This document shows positions 1-7,885 of a stretch of 64,000 bases of DNA, in pieces (within the stretch, counting starts at the first letter, position 1; each line of letters begins with the position of its first letter). Location: IMG/VR virus record IMGVR_UViG_3300030339_000003, positions 1 to 64,000 of that record. One strand, 5' to 3'. The translations under genes were made by a program, and so were the position numbers. This stretch comes from a virus. The notes below the pieces were generated by a model. It saw only the letters and a program-made list of their open reading frames with translations, was not told the DNA's origin and searched no databases.

Positions 1-480
1 CGTACCAATGCCCGAACTTCCAGACCCAAATAAACTATTATAAGAATAGTAGTTATTTGGAATAAAAATAATGCGACCGTTAACAACCCATTTCAGCCAT
101 GTATCCATTGTACCGATTTGGTTTATAACCGCCTGAACCTTAGCAGTGATATCACTATAAAGGAACAATTGACTGGCAGGAATTTCACCAAAGAATCCGA
201 ACTCCCAATCACCACGAGTTAATGTGGTGGGCCCTGGACCTGTGTCAGGATAGAAGCCTAACGGGAATTCAATTGAGTCGGAAAACTGTTCACCTTTAAT
301 AAAACGAACAGTATAGAAGTAAGTTGCGTTAGATGTTACGTTCTCATCTAAGTAACCCAGTGTATCTTTATCTAAGGTGGCGATAAGCGCTTTAACACCC
401 CCTCTGGTTGCTGTACGATAAATTTCAATGGAATCCATAACTACATCATTAGGATTTATCCAGCTCACTTGTATGGTCAT
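1..480 (-). CDS. Virion adhesin-like paralog A (partial, 3' end outside window)
   Basis: The start codon is at 480 and the frame stays open to base 1, so about 160 residues of a longer protein are seen. The first ~85 residues look like a fibronectin-III-type domain with an Ile-Tyr-Arg start region. A Pro-Asp-Thr-Gly-Pro-Gly-Pro linker follows, then a Gly-Asp-Trp-Glu-Phe-Gly-Phe-Phe-Gly block and a Trp...Gly-Arg-Ile-Ile-Phe-Ile-Pro block. All of these recur in the next three genes, so this is one of a tandem paralog set. A role as a tail or fibre protein is inferred from its structural-gene company and repeated architecture, not from a recognised family. Confidence 0.75.
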   Translation of the reverse strand, partial: MTIQVSWINPNDVVMDSIEIYRTATRGGVKALIATLDKDTLGYLDENVTSNATYFYTVRFIKGEQFSDSIEFPLGFYPDTGPGPTTLTRGDWEFGFFGEIPASQLFLYSDITAKVQAVINQIGTMDTWLKWVVNGRIIFIPNNYYSYNSLFGSGSSGIGT

Positions 481-489
481 TTGGAAGCC

Positions 490-1404
490 TTAGAGTTGAA
501 GTTCAAAAATGGGGAATAGAGTAGAATTTACTGTGATCTGATTAGCCACTAACCCCATAGGCGTACCAGCCGGTTTATAAGCAACAGAGCGATTACTTGC
601 CAAATATGTATTGGTTATAATCTGTTCAACACTCGCATCATACATATAAAGTGCTTGGTCATTTACACTATTAAAAGATAATAATGGATCACGACTTGTT
701 GCATTAAAACTTGCCAATAATGCCGCCAATTCAGATTTATTTAAAGTAGAATCCATTTGAGACATTGTTCGATAAGACCCATTATAATAAATATCGGCTA
801 ATTCATTATTAGGGTTTTGTTCTGTAGTAAATTTAGTTGTAGCGTATGGAGCACGAACTAAATAACTGTTGGAATCTTTGGTCATAAACAAACCATATGT
901 TATTCTGTCTCGACCTGGAGGGTAAACAAACATTTTACCCATTCCATCATACGTCCGGACATTGCGAACAAACATAGTCCCGCTAATAAAAATAATCCGC
1001 CCACCCACAATCCATTTGTGGTAATACTGTAATGTGGCTTGGTTTTGTTTAGTTATACCAGATGCTGTAGCAATTTCGTCTTGATTAAAAAATAATGAGG
1101 CACTTATACTTCCGAAATAACCAAATTCCCAATCGCCTTTATTAATGGTAGTTGGTCCTGGTCCAGTATTAGGAAAATCTGCAAAAGGAATAATCTGCGA
1201 TTGCCCGGTATCCGTTCCGACTACAGTGTCGATCCGATAAAAATAAAGGGTATTGATATCCGTCGTTGTATCGGTATATGTTAATTGATCACCAGCAATT
1301 GTGTCAATTAAAACAAATGTACCAGTTCTACTGTTTGATCGCAGTATTTGAATTTGATCTGGCACAATACCATGGAAATTAGCCCAGCTCAAAACGATTG
1401 ACAT
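490..1404 (-). CDS. Virion adhesin-like paralog B
   Basis: A 304-residue protein. Residues 1-80 resemble a fibronectin-III-like domain (Gln-Ile-Leu-Arg-Ser, then a Tyr-Phe-Tyr-Arg-Ile strand). The Asn-Thr-Gly-Pro-Gly-Pro linker leads into the shared Gly-Asp-Trp-Glu-Phe-Gly-Tyr-Phe-Gly block (about 91-99). A Lys-Trp...Gly-Gly-Arg-Ile-Ile-Phe-Ile block follows near 130-140. It ends Phe-Pro-Ile-Phe-Glu-Leu-Gln-Leu, matching the Pro-Val-Leu-Glu-Leu ending of paralogs C and D. It is probably a tail adhesin or fibre subunit that has diverged after duplication. No enzymatic motif is seen. Confidence 0.75.
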   Translation of the reverse strand: MSIVLSWANFHGIVPDQIQILRSNSRTGTFVLIDTIAGDQLTYTDTTTDINTLYFYRIDTVVGTDTGQSQIIPFADFPNTGPGPTTINKGDWEFGYFGSISASLFFNQDEIATASGITKQNQATLQYYHKWIVGGRIIFISGTMFVRNVRTYDGMGKMFVYPPGRDRITYGLFMTKDSNSYLVRAPYATTKFTTEQNPNNELADIYYNGSYRTMSQMDSTLNKSELAALLASFNATSRDPLLSFNSVNDQALYMYDASVEQIITNTYLASNRSVAYKPAGTPMGLVANQITVNSTLFPIFELQL

Positions 1405-1469
1405 AAATGTACCTTGCTTTGGAAGTAGCAGTGAGCGCTAGCCCACCGCTACGATTATTTACGGTTATG

Positions 1470-2369
1470 TTACAGCAGTAATTCCAATACAGGAACAACG
1501 TAAATCGTACCAGTTGTAATAGAAGTAATCACCCCTGTTGCGCTGTATACCGCCATAGAGTTCGCATTAGCTGCTAATCCTAAACCAATGGCGGTGTTAG
1601 CTTGGACAGTGGTGTCACCCAAATGGTAATACACGCCAGGTAATGACGAATCGTTTTGTGCAGTTAAGCCTGGTTTAACTGCCGTGGTGTTACCCAGAGA
1701 CGAGATCATTGCAGCTTCTGATTTAAGGAAGTCCAATGAAGTCGTGTCAACAGTTTGCGCCGTCAAGTAATTCGCGTCAACCAAAGACAGTGCCGGTAAG
1801 CGATAATGGAAATCATAACCATTTTTGCTTAATGTCAAACCAGCACTGATAGGCGGAGCAAAGCCAAGACCCGCCAACACTGGTAATTGCGCAACGTTAC
1901 TGATCCCGATATTTTGACGATAGGAATCAGGAATGAACAAAATACGTCCATTACAAACCACTTTGAAATACTTACCAATTTCGGTAGCATTCTTTGAACC
2001 AGTCACGTTAGCTGTGGTCAGCATGACGTTAATTTCTGATGCTGAGAACAAACTCGCGATAGGAACTTCACCAAAGAACCCGAACTCCCAGTCGCCACGT
2101 AACAATGATGTAGGACCGGGACCCGTGTCAGGGAAATAACCGACAGTAAAGACATTACCGTAAGTTTCAATGCCGCCGGAATCGACAGAAGAGATCATAA
2201 AGAAATATACTGTATTACTTACCACGTCAGTAAATTCTTTACTTACCGCAGGCGCAGCAACCGTAGTTGGGCTTGCAGGCAGATTCCCTTTATTAAACGT
2301 TGTGGTGGAACGGTAGATCTTGTAATTAGCTGCGCCATTGGCGGCATTCCAATTCAGAGTTAAAGACAT
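1470..2369 (-). CDS. Virion adhesin-like paralog C
   Basis: A 299-residue protein with the same plan as its neighbours: an N-terminal beta-rich domain with Lys-Ile-Tyr-Arg-Ser near 17-21, then Pro-Asp-Thr-Gly-Pro-Gly-Pro, Gly-Asp-Trp-Glu-Phe-Gly-Phe-Phe-Gly, a Gly-Arg-Ile-Leu-Phe-Ile-Pro block and a Val-Pro-Val-Leu-Glu-Leu-Leu-Leu end. It is more G+C rich than the early genes, in keeping with an abundant structural protein. Only 3 bases separate it from gene D, so the set is probably cotranscribed. The receptor-binding role is an inference. Confidence 0.75.
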   Translation of the reverse strand: MSLTLNWNAANGAANYKIYRSTTTFNKGNLPASPTTVAAPAVSKEFTDVVSNTVYFFMISSVDSGGIETYGNVFTVGYFPDTGPGPTSLLRGDWEFGFFGEVPIASLFSASEINVMLTTANVTGSKNATEIGKYFKVVCNGRILFIPDSYRQNIGISNVAQLPVLAGLGFAPPISAGLTLSKNGYDFHYRLPALSLVDANYLTAQTVDTTSLDFLKSEAAMISSLGNTTAVKPGLTAQNDSSLPGVYYHLGDTTVQANTAIGLGLAANANSMAVYSATGVITSITTGTIYVVPVLELLL

Positions 2370-2372
2370 TTA

Positions 2373-3287
2373 TTAATTCTCCACCAGTTCTAACACAGGC
2401 CACCAAAGGTTTGTAGCTGCCGCAGTCGCAATGGCAACATGAGAACCAGCAACTAAACCTGCACGCGCAGTAATGTTACCCAGCCCACGAGCTTGACCGT
2501 ATGCCGCGTTACTGGTTAACTCGGCAGTTAAAACGGTTTGGTTGGCAGAACCCATTGCCATTTGTGCACCGGTCTGTTGTACGATGTTTGGTAGTTTCTG
2601 ACCATTTGGCGTCCAAATAGATAACGGATAAACCAGATCATTGAATTCACAGGTATTGGCCAACACATCAGAGTCAGTAGCCGTAGCACTGTAAGTAGGT
2701 ACTGCGCCAGTGTCACTGAAACCAGACATCAAACGAACTTTGTATGCGTTACCGTTGTAGTTATATACCAACGTGCCATCAATCGCACCAGCGTTAGCTA
2801 ATTGCGAACGGTTCAGTGTTGTGCCCACTGCGGAGTTCGGGACAAACAGAACTTTACCTTTACGGCTGAATTTATGCCAGAACGTAGGGACTGCAGAAGA
2901 AGCCACGATACCAGTAGCTTGGCTAGAAACCAATGAACGTAAACCAGCAGCATTGATTAAACCATCAATAACGACGCTACCGAAGTAACCGAGGTTATCG
3001 TCACCCATCTGAAGGTTGTTAGGACCTTCACCGCGTGTACGAGTTGCTTGGGTATAAAAGTTACGACTGATTTGACGGTCTTTAGAACCGATGGTTTCAA
3101 AGACGTAGTAATACCAGGCATCTTGAACAGCAGTGGTATCATTGAATACCAGAGTAGATGCAGTCTGCTGGGTCAGCGTACCAATTGGGGTTCCCAAGTT
3201 AGTACGATCGATTACCGTGGCAGAACGATAGATATTAACATCCACCGCCTCGGTATTCGTGTTTTGCATCTGTAACTGTACAGTCAT
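2373..3287 (-). CDS. Virion adhesin-like paralog D
   Basis: A 304-residue protein of the same tandem family. The N-terminal domain has Asn-Ile-Tyr-Arg-Ser near 18-22. The middle block is Met-Gly-Asp-Asp-Asn-Leu-Gly-Tyr-Phe-Gly (about 94-103), a variant of the Gly-Asp-Trp-Glu-Phe-Gly block. Next comes Trp-His-Lys-Phe-Ser-Arg-Lys-Gly-Lys-Val-Leu-Phe-Val-Pro (about 136-150). The C-terminus is Trp-Trp-Pro-Val-Leu-Glu-Leu-Val. It shares a short spacer with gene E upstream and gene C downstream. It bridges the sequence features of the short paralogs and the longer gene E. Confidence 0.75.
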   Translation of the reverse strand: MTVQLQMQNTNTEAVDVNIYRSATVIDRTNLGTPIGTLTQQTASTLVFNDTTAVQDAWYYYVFETIGSKDRQISRNFYTQATRTRGEGPNNLQMGDDNLGYFGSVVIDGLINAAGLRSLVSSQATGIVASSAVPTFWHKFSRKGKVLFVPNSAVGTTLNRSQLANAGAIDGTLVYNYNGNAYKVRLMSGFSDTGAVPTYSATATDSDVLANTCEFNDLVYPLSIWTPNGQKLPNIVQQTGAQMAMGSANQTVLTAELTSNAAYGQARGLGNITARAGLVAGSHVAIATAAATNLWWPVLELVEN

Positions 3288-3296
3288 GTTAAATCC

Positions 3297-4964
3297 TTAA
3301 TGAAGTAAACTTAATGGAATAGGGATTGGGAAAGCAGAAGGTTTTCTGATTGTTTTAACCGTGGCCATCGTGTAACCGGTATAAACAACTTTGTCAGGCA
3401 CGCCAACTGTTTTAAAGTTGATAGACTTAATCGTCTTAACAACATTAAAGGTTGTAGGAAGCACAACAACTGGAGTAGAACTACCACCAGGATAGGCGTG
3501 CAATAAACGAACCCCTTTAACCGTATTAGTTAAGGCATAAGTTGCAGACGTAATTTGACGCGGAATAACATCAACTTTAAATTGCAGAATTTTCTTTAAA
3601 GCATTCTGAATAGTTGAATAACTGAATACCGGAGCTAAAGCGGCACCGCCTTGATACAGCGAACCAGTCGCACGCACGGCCCTTACAACATCTGTTAAGG
3701 CAAACGTAGCTGATGTGACTTTATCAGGGCTTAGTGACGCTTTGATGCCCATCATTTTACGCACCGCGCCTTGTGTTAACGACGTGTGGTTAATGACTGG
3801 AACCGGATGACCTAATTCTAAATTCACTACATTTAATGAATTTAAATTCTTAACACCAATTAGAATCAATAAAGGACGCCATGCAACGTAGTTGTCAACA
3901 CCTCCCGCGCCAATGACTTCTTTTGATGTTAAAGCAGTAGCGCCACGACTGTAGATCAATCCATCGGTATCTGAAACAATCGTCTGGTCACCAATGATCG
4001 GGTCACCGTTACCGTCTAACCCAATGTTCATGTTCGCATTAGTAAAGACTTCCCAATGCGTATTTGTTGGGTCATCACGATGCACACGATAAATCAGATC
4101 TTCCCACTCATTACTACCCAGGTCACCCAATCCCCTCGGTGTCCCAACATAATAACGGCTTTTCCCGATGGTTGCTAACTTAGTACGGTTAATTAAACCC
4201 GCTGTGACTAAGTTATTATAACTGATTTGGTTAACAACAGTTTTCTGAGCAATATACATGATCTGCCCATAATAACTAAACTTTAACCAAATGCTATCAG
4301 GTGTAATAGTGTGTGCTGTACCTAATCCGACTAATGAAGCCAATGACCCTGTCGTGATAAGATCTTTACCCAACACTTGTCCAAGGTAACCTAACGTCCA
4401 ATTACCTTTAATAATTTTAGATTCGTCAAAACGAACAAGTAACATTTCGCCGGATAAATAGTTACTGTTAATCTTTACAACCCAACCATTGTCAGTTGTA
4501 TCGACTAAAGAAACATCATCTGCGCTAATTCGGTAGTTAGAAATGTCCTCGAGTTGGTCTAACGCGGCATTCAAAACCCCAGTGTAATCTACAAAGTTAG
4601 TTAAAACAATTTGTGCAACTTTAACGTTCTCGCCGTCATTATACTTGTAAACACCCTTAGCATTAAGATTCAATAATGTCGTTAGGTCTTCAATCGTATC
4701 ATCAACGGTAAAATTCAGAACAACCGGGCCTAACAACGTTGCGCATTCCCATTCCTGGTCTACTGCATCGATCTTTAAAGATTGTGATTCTAAACGTGCA
4801 ATACGTTTATTCTCATTTTCCGGAACGATATCAATAGAAACGACTTCGATGTTATCCACAGTAACTTGATCTAAGCGTTCTACCGCCGAAGGACGATCTT
4901 GATAAGTTACTTTGTTAATTGCTATGAATTTGTCGAGTAACAGTTGCATGGCGTTAGGACCCAT
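3297..4964 (-). CDS. Long virion adhesin-like paralog E with C-terminal repeats
   Basis: The ATG at 4964 is chosen because an AGAGGA ribosome site lies just upstream; an upstream in-frame ATG at 5021 has no such site. That gives about 555 residues. The middle carries the family block (Lys-Gly-Asn-Trp-Thr-Leu-Gly-Tyr-Leu-Gly) and a Leu-Lys-Phe-Ser-Tyr-Tyr-Gly-Gln-Ile-Met-Tyr-Ile-Ala block like those in genes A-D. The last ~170 residues hold three repeats of about 50 residues built on Thr-Ser-Ala-Thr-Phe-Ala-Leu-Thr / Thr-Val-Lys-Thr-Ile-Arg, with Ile/Val-Pro-Asp-Lys-Val linkers. It is first in its transcription unit and may be the anchor or lead member of the adhesin set (inference). Confidence 0.7.
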   Translation of the reverse strand: MGPNAMQLLLDKFIAINKVTYQDRPSAVERLDQVTVDNIEVVSIDIVPENENKRIARLESQSLKIDAVDQEWECATLLGPVVLNFTVDDTIEDLTTLLNLNAKGVYKYNDGENVKVAQIVLTNFVDYTGVLNAALDQLEDISNYRISADDVSLVDTTDNGWVVKINSNYLSGEMLLVRFDESKIIKGNWTLGYLGQVLGKDLITTGSLASLVGLGTAHTITPDSIWLKFSYYGQIMYIAQKTVVNQISYNNLVTAGLINRTKLATIGKSRYYVGTPRGLGDLGSNEWEDLIYRVHRDDPTNTHWEVFTNANMNIGLDGNGDPIIGDQTIVSDTDGLIYSRGATALTSKEVIGAGGVDNYVAWRPLLILIGVKNLNSLNVVNLELGHPVPVINHTSLTQGAVRKMMGIKASLSPDKVTSATFALTDVVRAVRATGSLYQGGAALAPVFSYSTIQNALKKILQFKVDVIPRQITSATYALTNTVKGVRLLHAYPGGSSTPVVVLPTTFNVVKTIKSINFKTVGVPDKVVYTGYTMATVKTIRKPSAFPIPIPLSLLH

Positions 4965-5027
4965 ATCTTTGTTCCTCTTAGTGTTAAGCATAAAATCAGA
5001 AATAAAAAATAAAGCATACATATAGCA

Positions 5028-5053
5028 GACCTAGAGGGTTTCCCCTCTAAGTC
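5028..5053. terminator. Hairpin upstream of the adhesin operon
   Basis: An 11-bp stem with one mismatch (gacctagaggg / ccctctaagtc). Read on the minus strand, the stem is followed after about 14 bases by CTTTATTTTTT. It may end transcription arriving from genes to the right, or form a 5' leader hairpin for the adhesin operon. The gap 5022-5255 otherwise holds the 5225 terminator and AT-rich sequence with no recognised promoter consensus. Confidence 0.5.
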
Positions 5054-5224
5054 CGCAAGTATCATTGTTTGAGTTGTTTTTGTTTAAATTAAACGGGCCT
5101 GTGTTAACCCAATCGTTGGAACGAAAGAACACCGATATCGAGTATCGATCTTTTAATTTGTAACTTTGTTTATTCTTCCGTATATACTATTATTTATAGT
5201 AAATAAAAAAATAAAGAAATAGCT

Positions 5225-5248
5225 GGCAAGGAGCCGAAGCTCCTCACC
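5225..5248 (-). terminator. Terminator with UUCG loop
   Basis: A 10-bp stem (ggcaaggagc / gctcctcacc, with two G:U pairs on the minus-strand RNA) closed by a UUCG tetraloop. The minus-strand sequence then runs AGCTATTTCTTTATTTTTTT, so the U-run starts several bases after the stem. It lies directly after the stop of the 99-residue gene and ends that unit. Confidence 0.75.
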
Positions 5249-5255
5249 ATATAGG

Positions 5256-5555
5256 TTAAAAGATCAGTTGACCTAAACGAATGATTTCATCATAATCCAT
5301 GATAACCGTTTGGCGATTGTCAATAGACACTTTGAAAGAGTGTTTGTTCACTAATCCGTTGTAATGGATGGCAATAGGTGTTTCACCGATGACACCGGTA
5401 GCGATACCCGTTACACCGATAAACATAGTTGATAATTCCGAGTCTTGCCCGTGGATAGTGCCTTTACGAATGGTAGCACCATGAGAAGGAATACCGTCGA
5501 CCTGGGTTAACGACAAGAAATGTTTCAGTGTTTGTTCTAACAAGTTGTCATCCAT
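5256..5555 (-). CDS. Unknown 99-residue protein
   Basis: I do not recognise this protein. It is a small soluble protein without a signal or membrane segment, with a Gly/Ile/Val-rich middle (residues 47-62) and a beta-rich C-terminal half. It sits 17 bases after the metallophosphoesterase gene and is the last gene before the 5225 terminator, so the two are probably cotranscribed from the 6126 octamer promoter. Confidence 0.6.
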   Translation of the reverse strand: MDDNLLEQTLKHFLSLTQVDGIPSHGATIRKGTIHGQDSELSTMFIGVTGIATGVIGETPIAIHYNGLVNKHSFKVSIDNRQTVIMDYDEIIRLGQLIF

Positions 5556-5572
5556 TTGCTTACCTCATCGGT

Positions 5573-6067
5573 TTATGTTCTAAAGGTTCGGTAAGAACCG
5601 TCAATAATTTCTTCATGACTTACTAAACGATAACCCGCCGCTTCCATGCTGACATTAATATACCGTGTATCGGGTATGATCTTTTCGTGTAAATGGCCGT
5701 GAATGTTTAGTCGTTGACGTAACGCCATTTCGTGTACCGGAAAGTGACTTACTAAGAAGGGATGACGAGGCCAACGCCAACTCCCTTCAATGTGATCTAA
5801 GATCCCATCAAAGTCTCTGTAATGAAGCTTTCTTTCAAAGTCATGGTTACCCACAACTAAACGTTTCTTAAAAGAAAACTTTCTTAATATATCCGGACAC
5901 TCTGCACCAACAAAACAATCCCCAACAAAAGTGACTTCATCGTTTGCTTTAACATCAGCTAATAGGTTCCACATGAACTCGTCATGGTATCCCAATGTCA
6001 CAAATTGGGGACGTTGTTTCAAGATGCTTTTATCGCCGTTGTGCATGTCTGCACAGAAATAATGCAT
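5573..6067 (-). CDS. Calcineurin-like metallophosphoesterase
   Basis: A 164-residue single-domain metallophosphoesterase. The metal-binding motifs appear in order: Asp7-x-His9, Gly49-Asp50, Gly-Asn-His-Asp at 73-76, His108 in Ser-His-Phe-Pro, and Gly-His-Leu-His at 124-127. The family hydrolyses phosphomonoesters or phosphodiesters using two metal ions. This small size is common for phage-encoded members, whose substrate is usually unknown. It is too small, and too far away, to be assumed the SbcD/gp47 partner of the SbcC-like ATPase at 34574-37042. It leads a two-gene unit with a long leader hairpin directly upstream. Confidence 0.88.
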   Translation of the reverse strand: MHYFCADMHNGDKSILKQRPQFVTLGYHDEFMWNLLADVKANDEVTFVGDCFVGAECPDILRKFSFKKRLVVGNHDFERKLHYRDFDGILDHIEGSWRWPRHPFLVSHFPVHEMALRQRLNIHGHLHEKIIPDTRYINVSMEAAGYRLVSHEEIIDGSYRTFRT

Positions 6068-6070
6068 AAT

Positions 6071-6120
6071 AACCTCTAGTCTAAAAATACGTTTATATAC
6101 ATAGAGATCACATAGAGGTT
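6071..6120 (-). promoter_or_regulatory. 5' leader inverted repeat before phosphoesterase gene
   Basis: The perfect 8-base arms aacctcta (6071-6078) and tagaggtt (6113-6120) enclose the AT-rich leader. They begin about 5 bases after the octamer at 6126-6133 and end just before the start codon at 6067. The arrangement matches the promoter-plus-stem-loop pattern seen at five other unit starts. A role in mRNA stability or start-site access is inferred. Confidence 0.5.
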
Positions 6121-6125
6121 AAAAA

Positions 6126-6133
6126 ATAATAGA
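6126..6133 (-). promoter_or_regulatory. Early-type octamer promoter (TCTATTAT, minus strand)
   Basis: The minus-strand octamer TCTATTAT lies between the 6154 terminator and the 6067 start codon. It fits the pattern T-N-Y-ATTA-Y that recurs before other units. The second base departs from the best copies (TATATTAC, TACATTAC), so this is a weaker member. Confidence 0.4.
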
Positions 6134-6153
6134 CAAAAATTAAAGGGCAGATC

Positions 6154-6177
6154 GGTAGAGAGCGAAAGCTCTCTACC
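6154..6177 (-). terminator. Terminator hairpin
   Basis: A perfect 10-bp stem (ggtagagagc / gctctctacc) with a 4-base loop, lying 19 bases after the stop of the 89-residue gene. On the minus strand the U-run (CCCTTTAATTTTTG) begins several bases after the stem. Confidence 0.75.
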
Positions 6178-6196
6178 ATAAAATATATGTAATATG

Positions 6197-6466
6197 TTAT
6201 TTAAATGCTAATAACTTACGATAATCAATTGTTTCTGCTTCTAAACTAATCAAAGCTCGCTTATAATCTTCGATTTGTTTAGGGTTGGTTTCGTGGTCTG
6301 CTCTCTTTTGAAGTGCAGTTAATGAAACGGCAAAAGCGTTGTATTGCGCTTGTAACCAGGATTCATTAAGTTGGTTAGTTTCTTTCTTACGATCCAGTAG
6401 ACGTTGTTTGAACGTGTTACTTTCAGCAAGATCTTTACTGCTTGTCATTACACCGTCTACGACCAT
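6197..6466 (-). CDS. Unknown 89-residue helical protein
   Basis: Unrecognised. It is rich in Lys, Glu, Gln and Leu and probably almost all helical or coiled coil (residues 10-85). No membrane segment or Cys cluster is present. AAGGTGG, 9 bases before the ATG, supports the start. It is the last gene of the 7794-6197 unit and lies just before the 6154 terminator. Confidence 0.65.
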   Translation of the reverse strand: MVVDGVMTSSKDLAESNTFKQRLLDRKKETNQLNESWLQAQYNAFAVSLTALQKRADHETNPKQIEDYKRALISLEAETIDYRKLLAFK

Positions 6467-6477
6467 AATAAGCCACC

Positions 6478-6942
6478 TTATTGGTAAATAGCAATACCTG
6501 TAGGATTGCGGGCTAATAAAACTTTGTTTGTTTCAAAACACAATCGAGCGTCATCATAAGAATCGCTAACACGCAAGACCATAATAGGTGGCATGTGCTC
6601 ATCCGGAACTGTGCCGTTTTTCATTTGTAATAAAGATTCGGATTCTTGGAATCGACGACTAAACATATCAGAGACAACATTGATTTCCAATGAATCTATA
6701 AACTCTTTACTTAATCCTTCTAAATACGTTCTTTTCCAGATGGTTAATTTTGAAAGAATAACGTCACCGAATGCTTCAGGTGAAAGAGATGGAGAAACAT
6801 TATTAGTCAATTCTTCCATTAAGTTTGCATAGTTTATTTTGTTAGCATTAATAAAGAAATGCTTACTTAAAACTAATGAACATTCTTTACGTTCTTCTTC
6901 GGACAACGGTGGAACATATTGTTTAATATTAACGATACCCAT
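6478..6942 (-). CDS. PLT-family phage protein 1
   Basis: The ATG at 6942 is preferred over an in-frame GTG at 6954, because the resulting N-terminus (Gly-Ile-Val-Asn-Ile-Lys-Gln-Tyr-Val-Pro-Pro-Leu-Ser-Glu-Glu-Glu) aligns with the neighbouring 43-residue protein. About 154 residues. The Pro-Leu-Ser/Thr-x-Glu-Glu motif near the N-terminus is shared with three other proteins here (7073-7654, 7663-7794, 9824-10375). The rest is predicted helical and soluble. Function unknown. It overlaps or abuts the small membrane protein upstream. Confidence 0.65.
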   Translation of the reverse strand: MGIVNIKQYVPPLSEEERKECSLVLSKHFFINANKINYANLMEELTNNVSPSLSPEAFGDVILSKLTIWKRTYLEGLSKEFIDSLEINVVSDMFSRRFQESESLLQMKNGTVPDEHMPPIMVLRVSDSYDDARLCFETNKVLLARNPTGIAIYQ

Positions 6943-6944
6943 AA

Positions 6945-7073
6945 TTACATCCACCCTAATACTTTACCGATGATGATACCAATACCTGCAATACCAAAAG
7001 AGGCAAGGATAACAAAAACCCAAAATAATGCTTTAATGCCGTCTTCAAATGCTTTAGTTACAGGGTTGCTCAT
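6945..7073 (-). CDS. 42-residue single-pass membrane protein
   Basis: A short gene whose ATG overlaps the stop of the preceding gene (TAATG at 7071-7075), a typical translational-coupling arrangement. It encodes 42 residues: a short charged N-terminus (Lys7, Glu10, Asp11), then a long hydrophobic stretch (about 15-38) rich in Val, Ile, Phe and Gly, ending Gly-Trp-Met. It is probably an inner-membrane micropeptide. Function unknown. Confidence 0.65.
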   Translation of the reverse strand: MSNPVTKAFEDGIKALFWVFVILASFGIAGIGIIIGKVLGWM

Positions 7074-7654
7074 TACGCGTCCTTAAACTTGTTATCGAAA
7101 ATAGATTGTATTTCAGATATCCAGTTATTGATAATATCACGGTCAGTTTCGCTAAATTTATTAACATCCAACGGGAATGTCGGCAATTTATAAACTGCCG
7201 GCGCAGATGAAGGATGAACAATTTCTGTAGCGCGAGCAAGCAATAATTCATCTGGAATATTTTTGTAATATGCCGGATAAATGATAGTATCTAATTCACC
7301 TAACAAAAGTTTATTAGTAAAGGAATTAAAACAGATTTTCCACAATTGTTCATCATTGGTATCTTGAATCTCGAAATTTAATTTATTTACGAAATCAAGA
7401 GAACAAAGATTAAAATATTGTGTTTTCCAATTATTAAATACTTCGGATACCGCATGAGCATAATAAATTTTCATTGCGTGAATTGATAAATTGTTGGCGT
7501 CTGACATTTTGATTTGTGCAAGCGCTTTAGTTAATGCCTTACCAGCTCTGAGTTGATCTTGTTTATTCCCTGCGGTTGATACCAACCAATAGCACTGTTC
7601 GCGTTCATGTGGAGTTAACGGTAAAGTGCATAAATTAAATTTAGACGTATCCAT
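7073..7654 (-). CDS. PLT-family phage protein 2
   Basis: 193 residues, soluble, unrecognised. The N-terminus (Asn-Leu-Cys-Thr-Leu-Pro-Leu-Thr-Pro-His-Glu-Arg-Glu) has the Pro-Leu-Thr-x-x-Glu motif of its neighbours. The following ~60 residues align loosely with the 154-residue protein downstream (helix, Tyr-rich segment, Trp-Lys-Thr/Arg, then Phe-Val/Ile-Asn/Asp-x-Leu-x-Phe/Ile). This suggests duplication and divergence. It is coupled by a start/stop overlap to the 42-residue membrane protein. Confidence 0.65.
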   Translation of the reverse strand: MDTSKFNLCTLPLTPHEREQCYWLVSTAGNKQDQLRAGKALTKALAQIKMSDANNLSIHAMKIYYAHAVSEVFNNWKTQYFNLCSLDFVNKLNFEIQDTNDEQLWKICFNSFTNKLLLGELDTIIYPAYYKNIPDELLLARATEIVHPSSAPAVYKLPTFPLDVNKFSETDRDIINNWISEIQSIFDNKFKDA

Positions 7655-7662
7655 AGGTCACC

Positions 7663-7794
7663 TTATTTTAAACAATATTCAAAAAAAGTATTGTTATTAC
7701 TAAACAGTTTATTAATGGCGTGTTGATAACGAATACCATGTTCAGCAGTCAATGGAGGGAAAAATTGATTAACATTAATCGATACTTTAGACAT
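7663..7794 (-). CDS. 43-residue PLT-family microprotein
   Basis: The frame encodes 43 residues starting at the ATG at 7794, with AAGGA at a good distance upstream. Residues 7-18 (Asn-Val-Asn-Gln-Phe-Phe-Pro-Pro-Leu-Thr-Ala-Glu) match the N-terminus of the 154-residue protein at 6478. It therefore looks like a stand-alone copy of that family's N-terminal motif, or a truncated paralog. It is the first gene of the unit driven by the octamer at 7846-7853. Confidence 0.6.
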   Translation of the reverse strand: MSKVSINVNQFFPPLTAEHGIRYQHAINKLFSNNNTFFEYCLK

Positions 7795-7810
7795 TACATA
7801 TTCCTTATTA

Positions 7811-7847
7811 ACTAGAGTAAATTAAGATGGGATTAATCTACTCTAGT
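7811..7847 (-). promoter_or_regulatory. 5' leader stem-loop
   Basis: A 9-bp outer stem (actagagta / tactctagt) is continued after one mismatch by about 5 A:T pairs. It starts at the edge of the octamer promoter and ends before the AAGGA ribosome site of the 43-residue gene. There is no U-run after it on the minus strand, so it is a leader structure, not a terminator. Confidence 0.6.
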
Positions 7848-7853
7848 AATGTA
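7846..7853 (-). promoter_or_regulatory. Early-type octamer promoter (TACATTAC, minus strand)
   Basis: The minus-strand context is AACCC-TACATTAC-TAGAGTA, close to the copies at 19717 and 26045 and to the TATATTAC element reported for phiKZ early promoters. It lies 52 bases before the 7794 start codon. Confidence 0.65.
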
Positions 7854-7885
7854 GGGTTGAGATCTTTTGTATTACAACGTTTTAA

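Noticed and set aside
4965-5021. Upstream start for the gene at 3297
   Set aside because: No ribosome site before 5021, and the extra residues are a hydrophobic, T-rich translation of the terminator tail.
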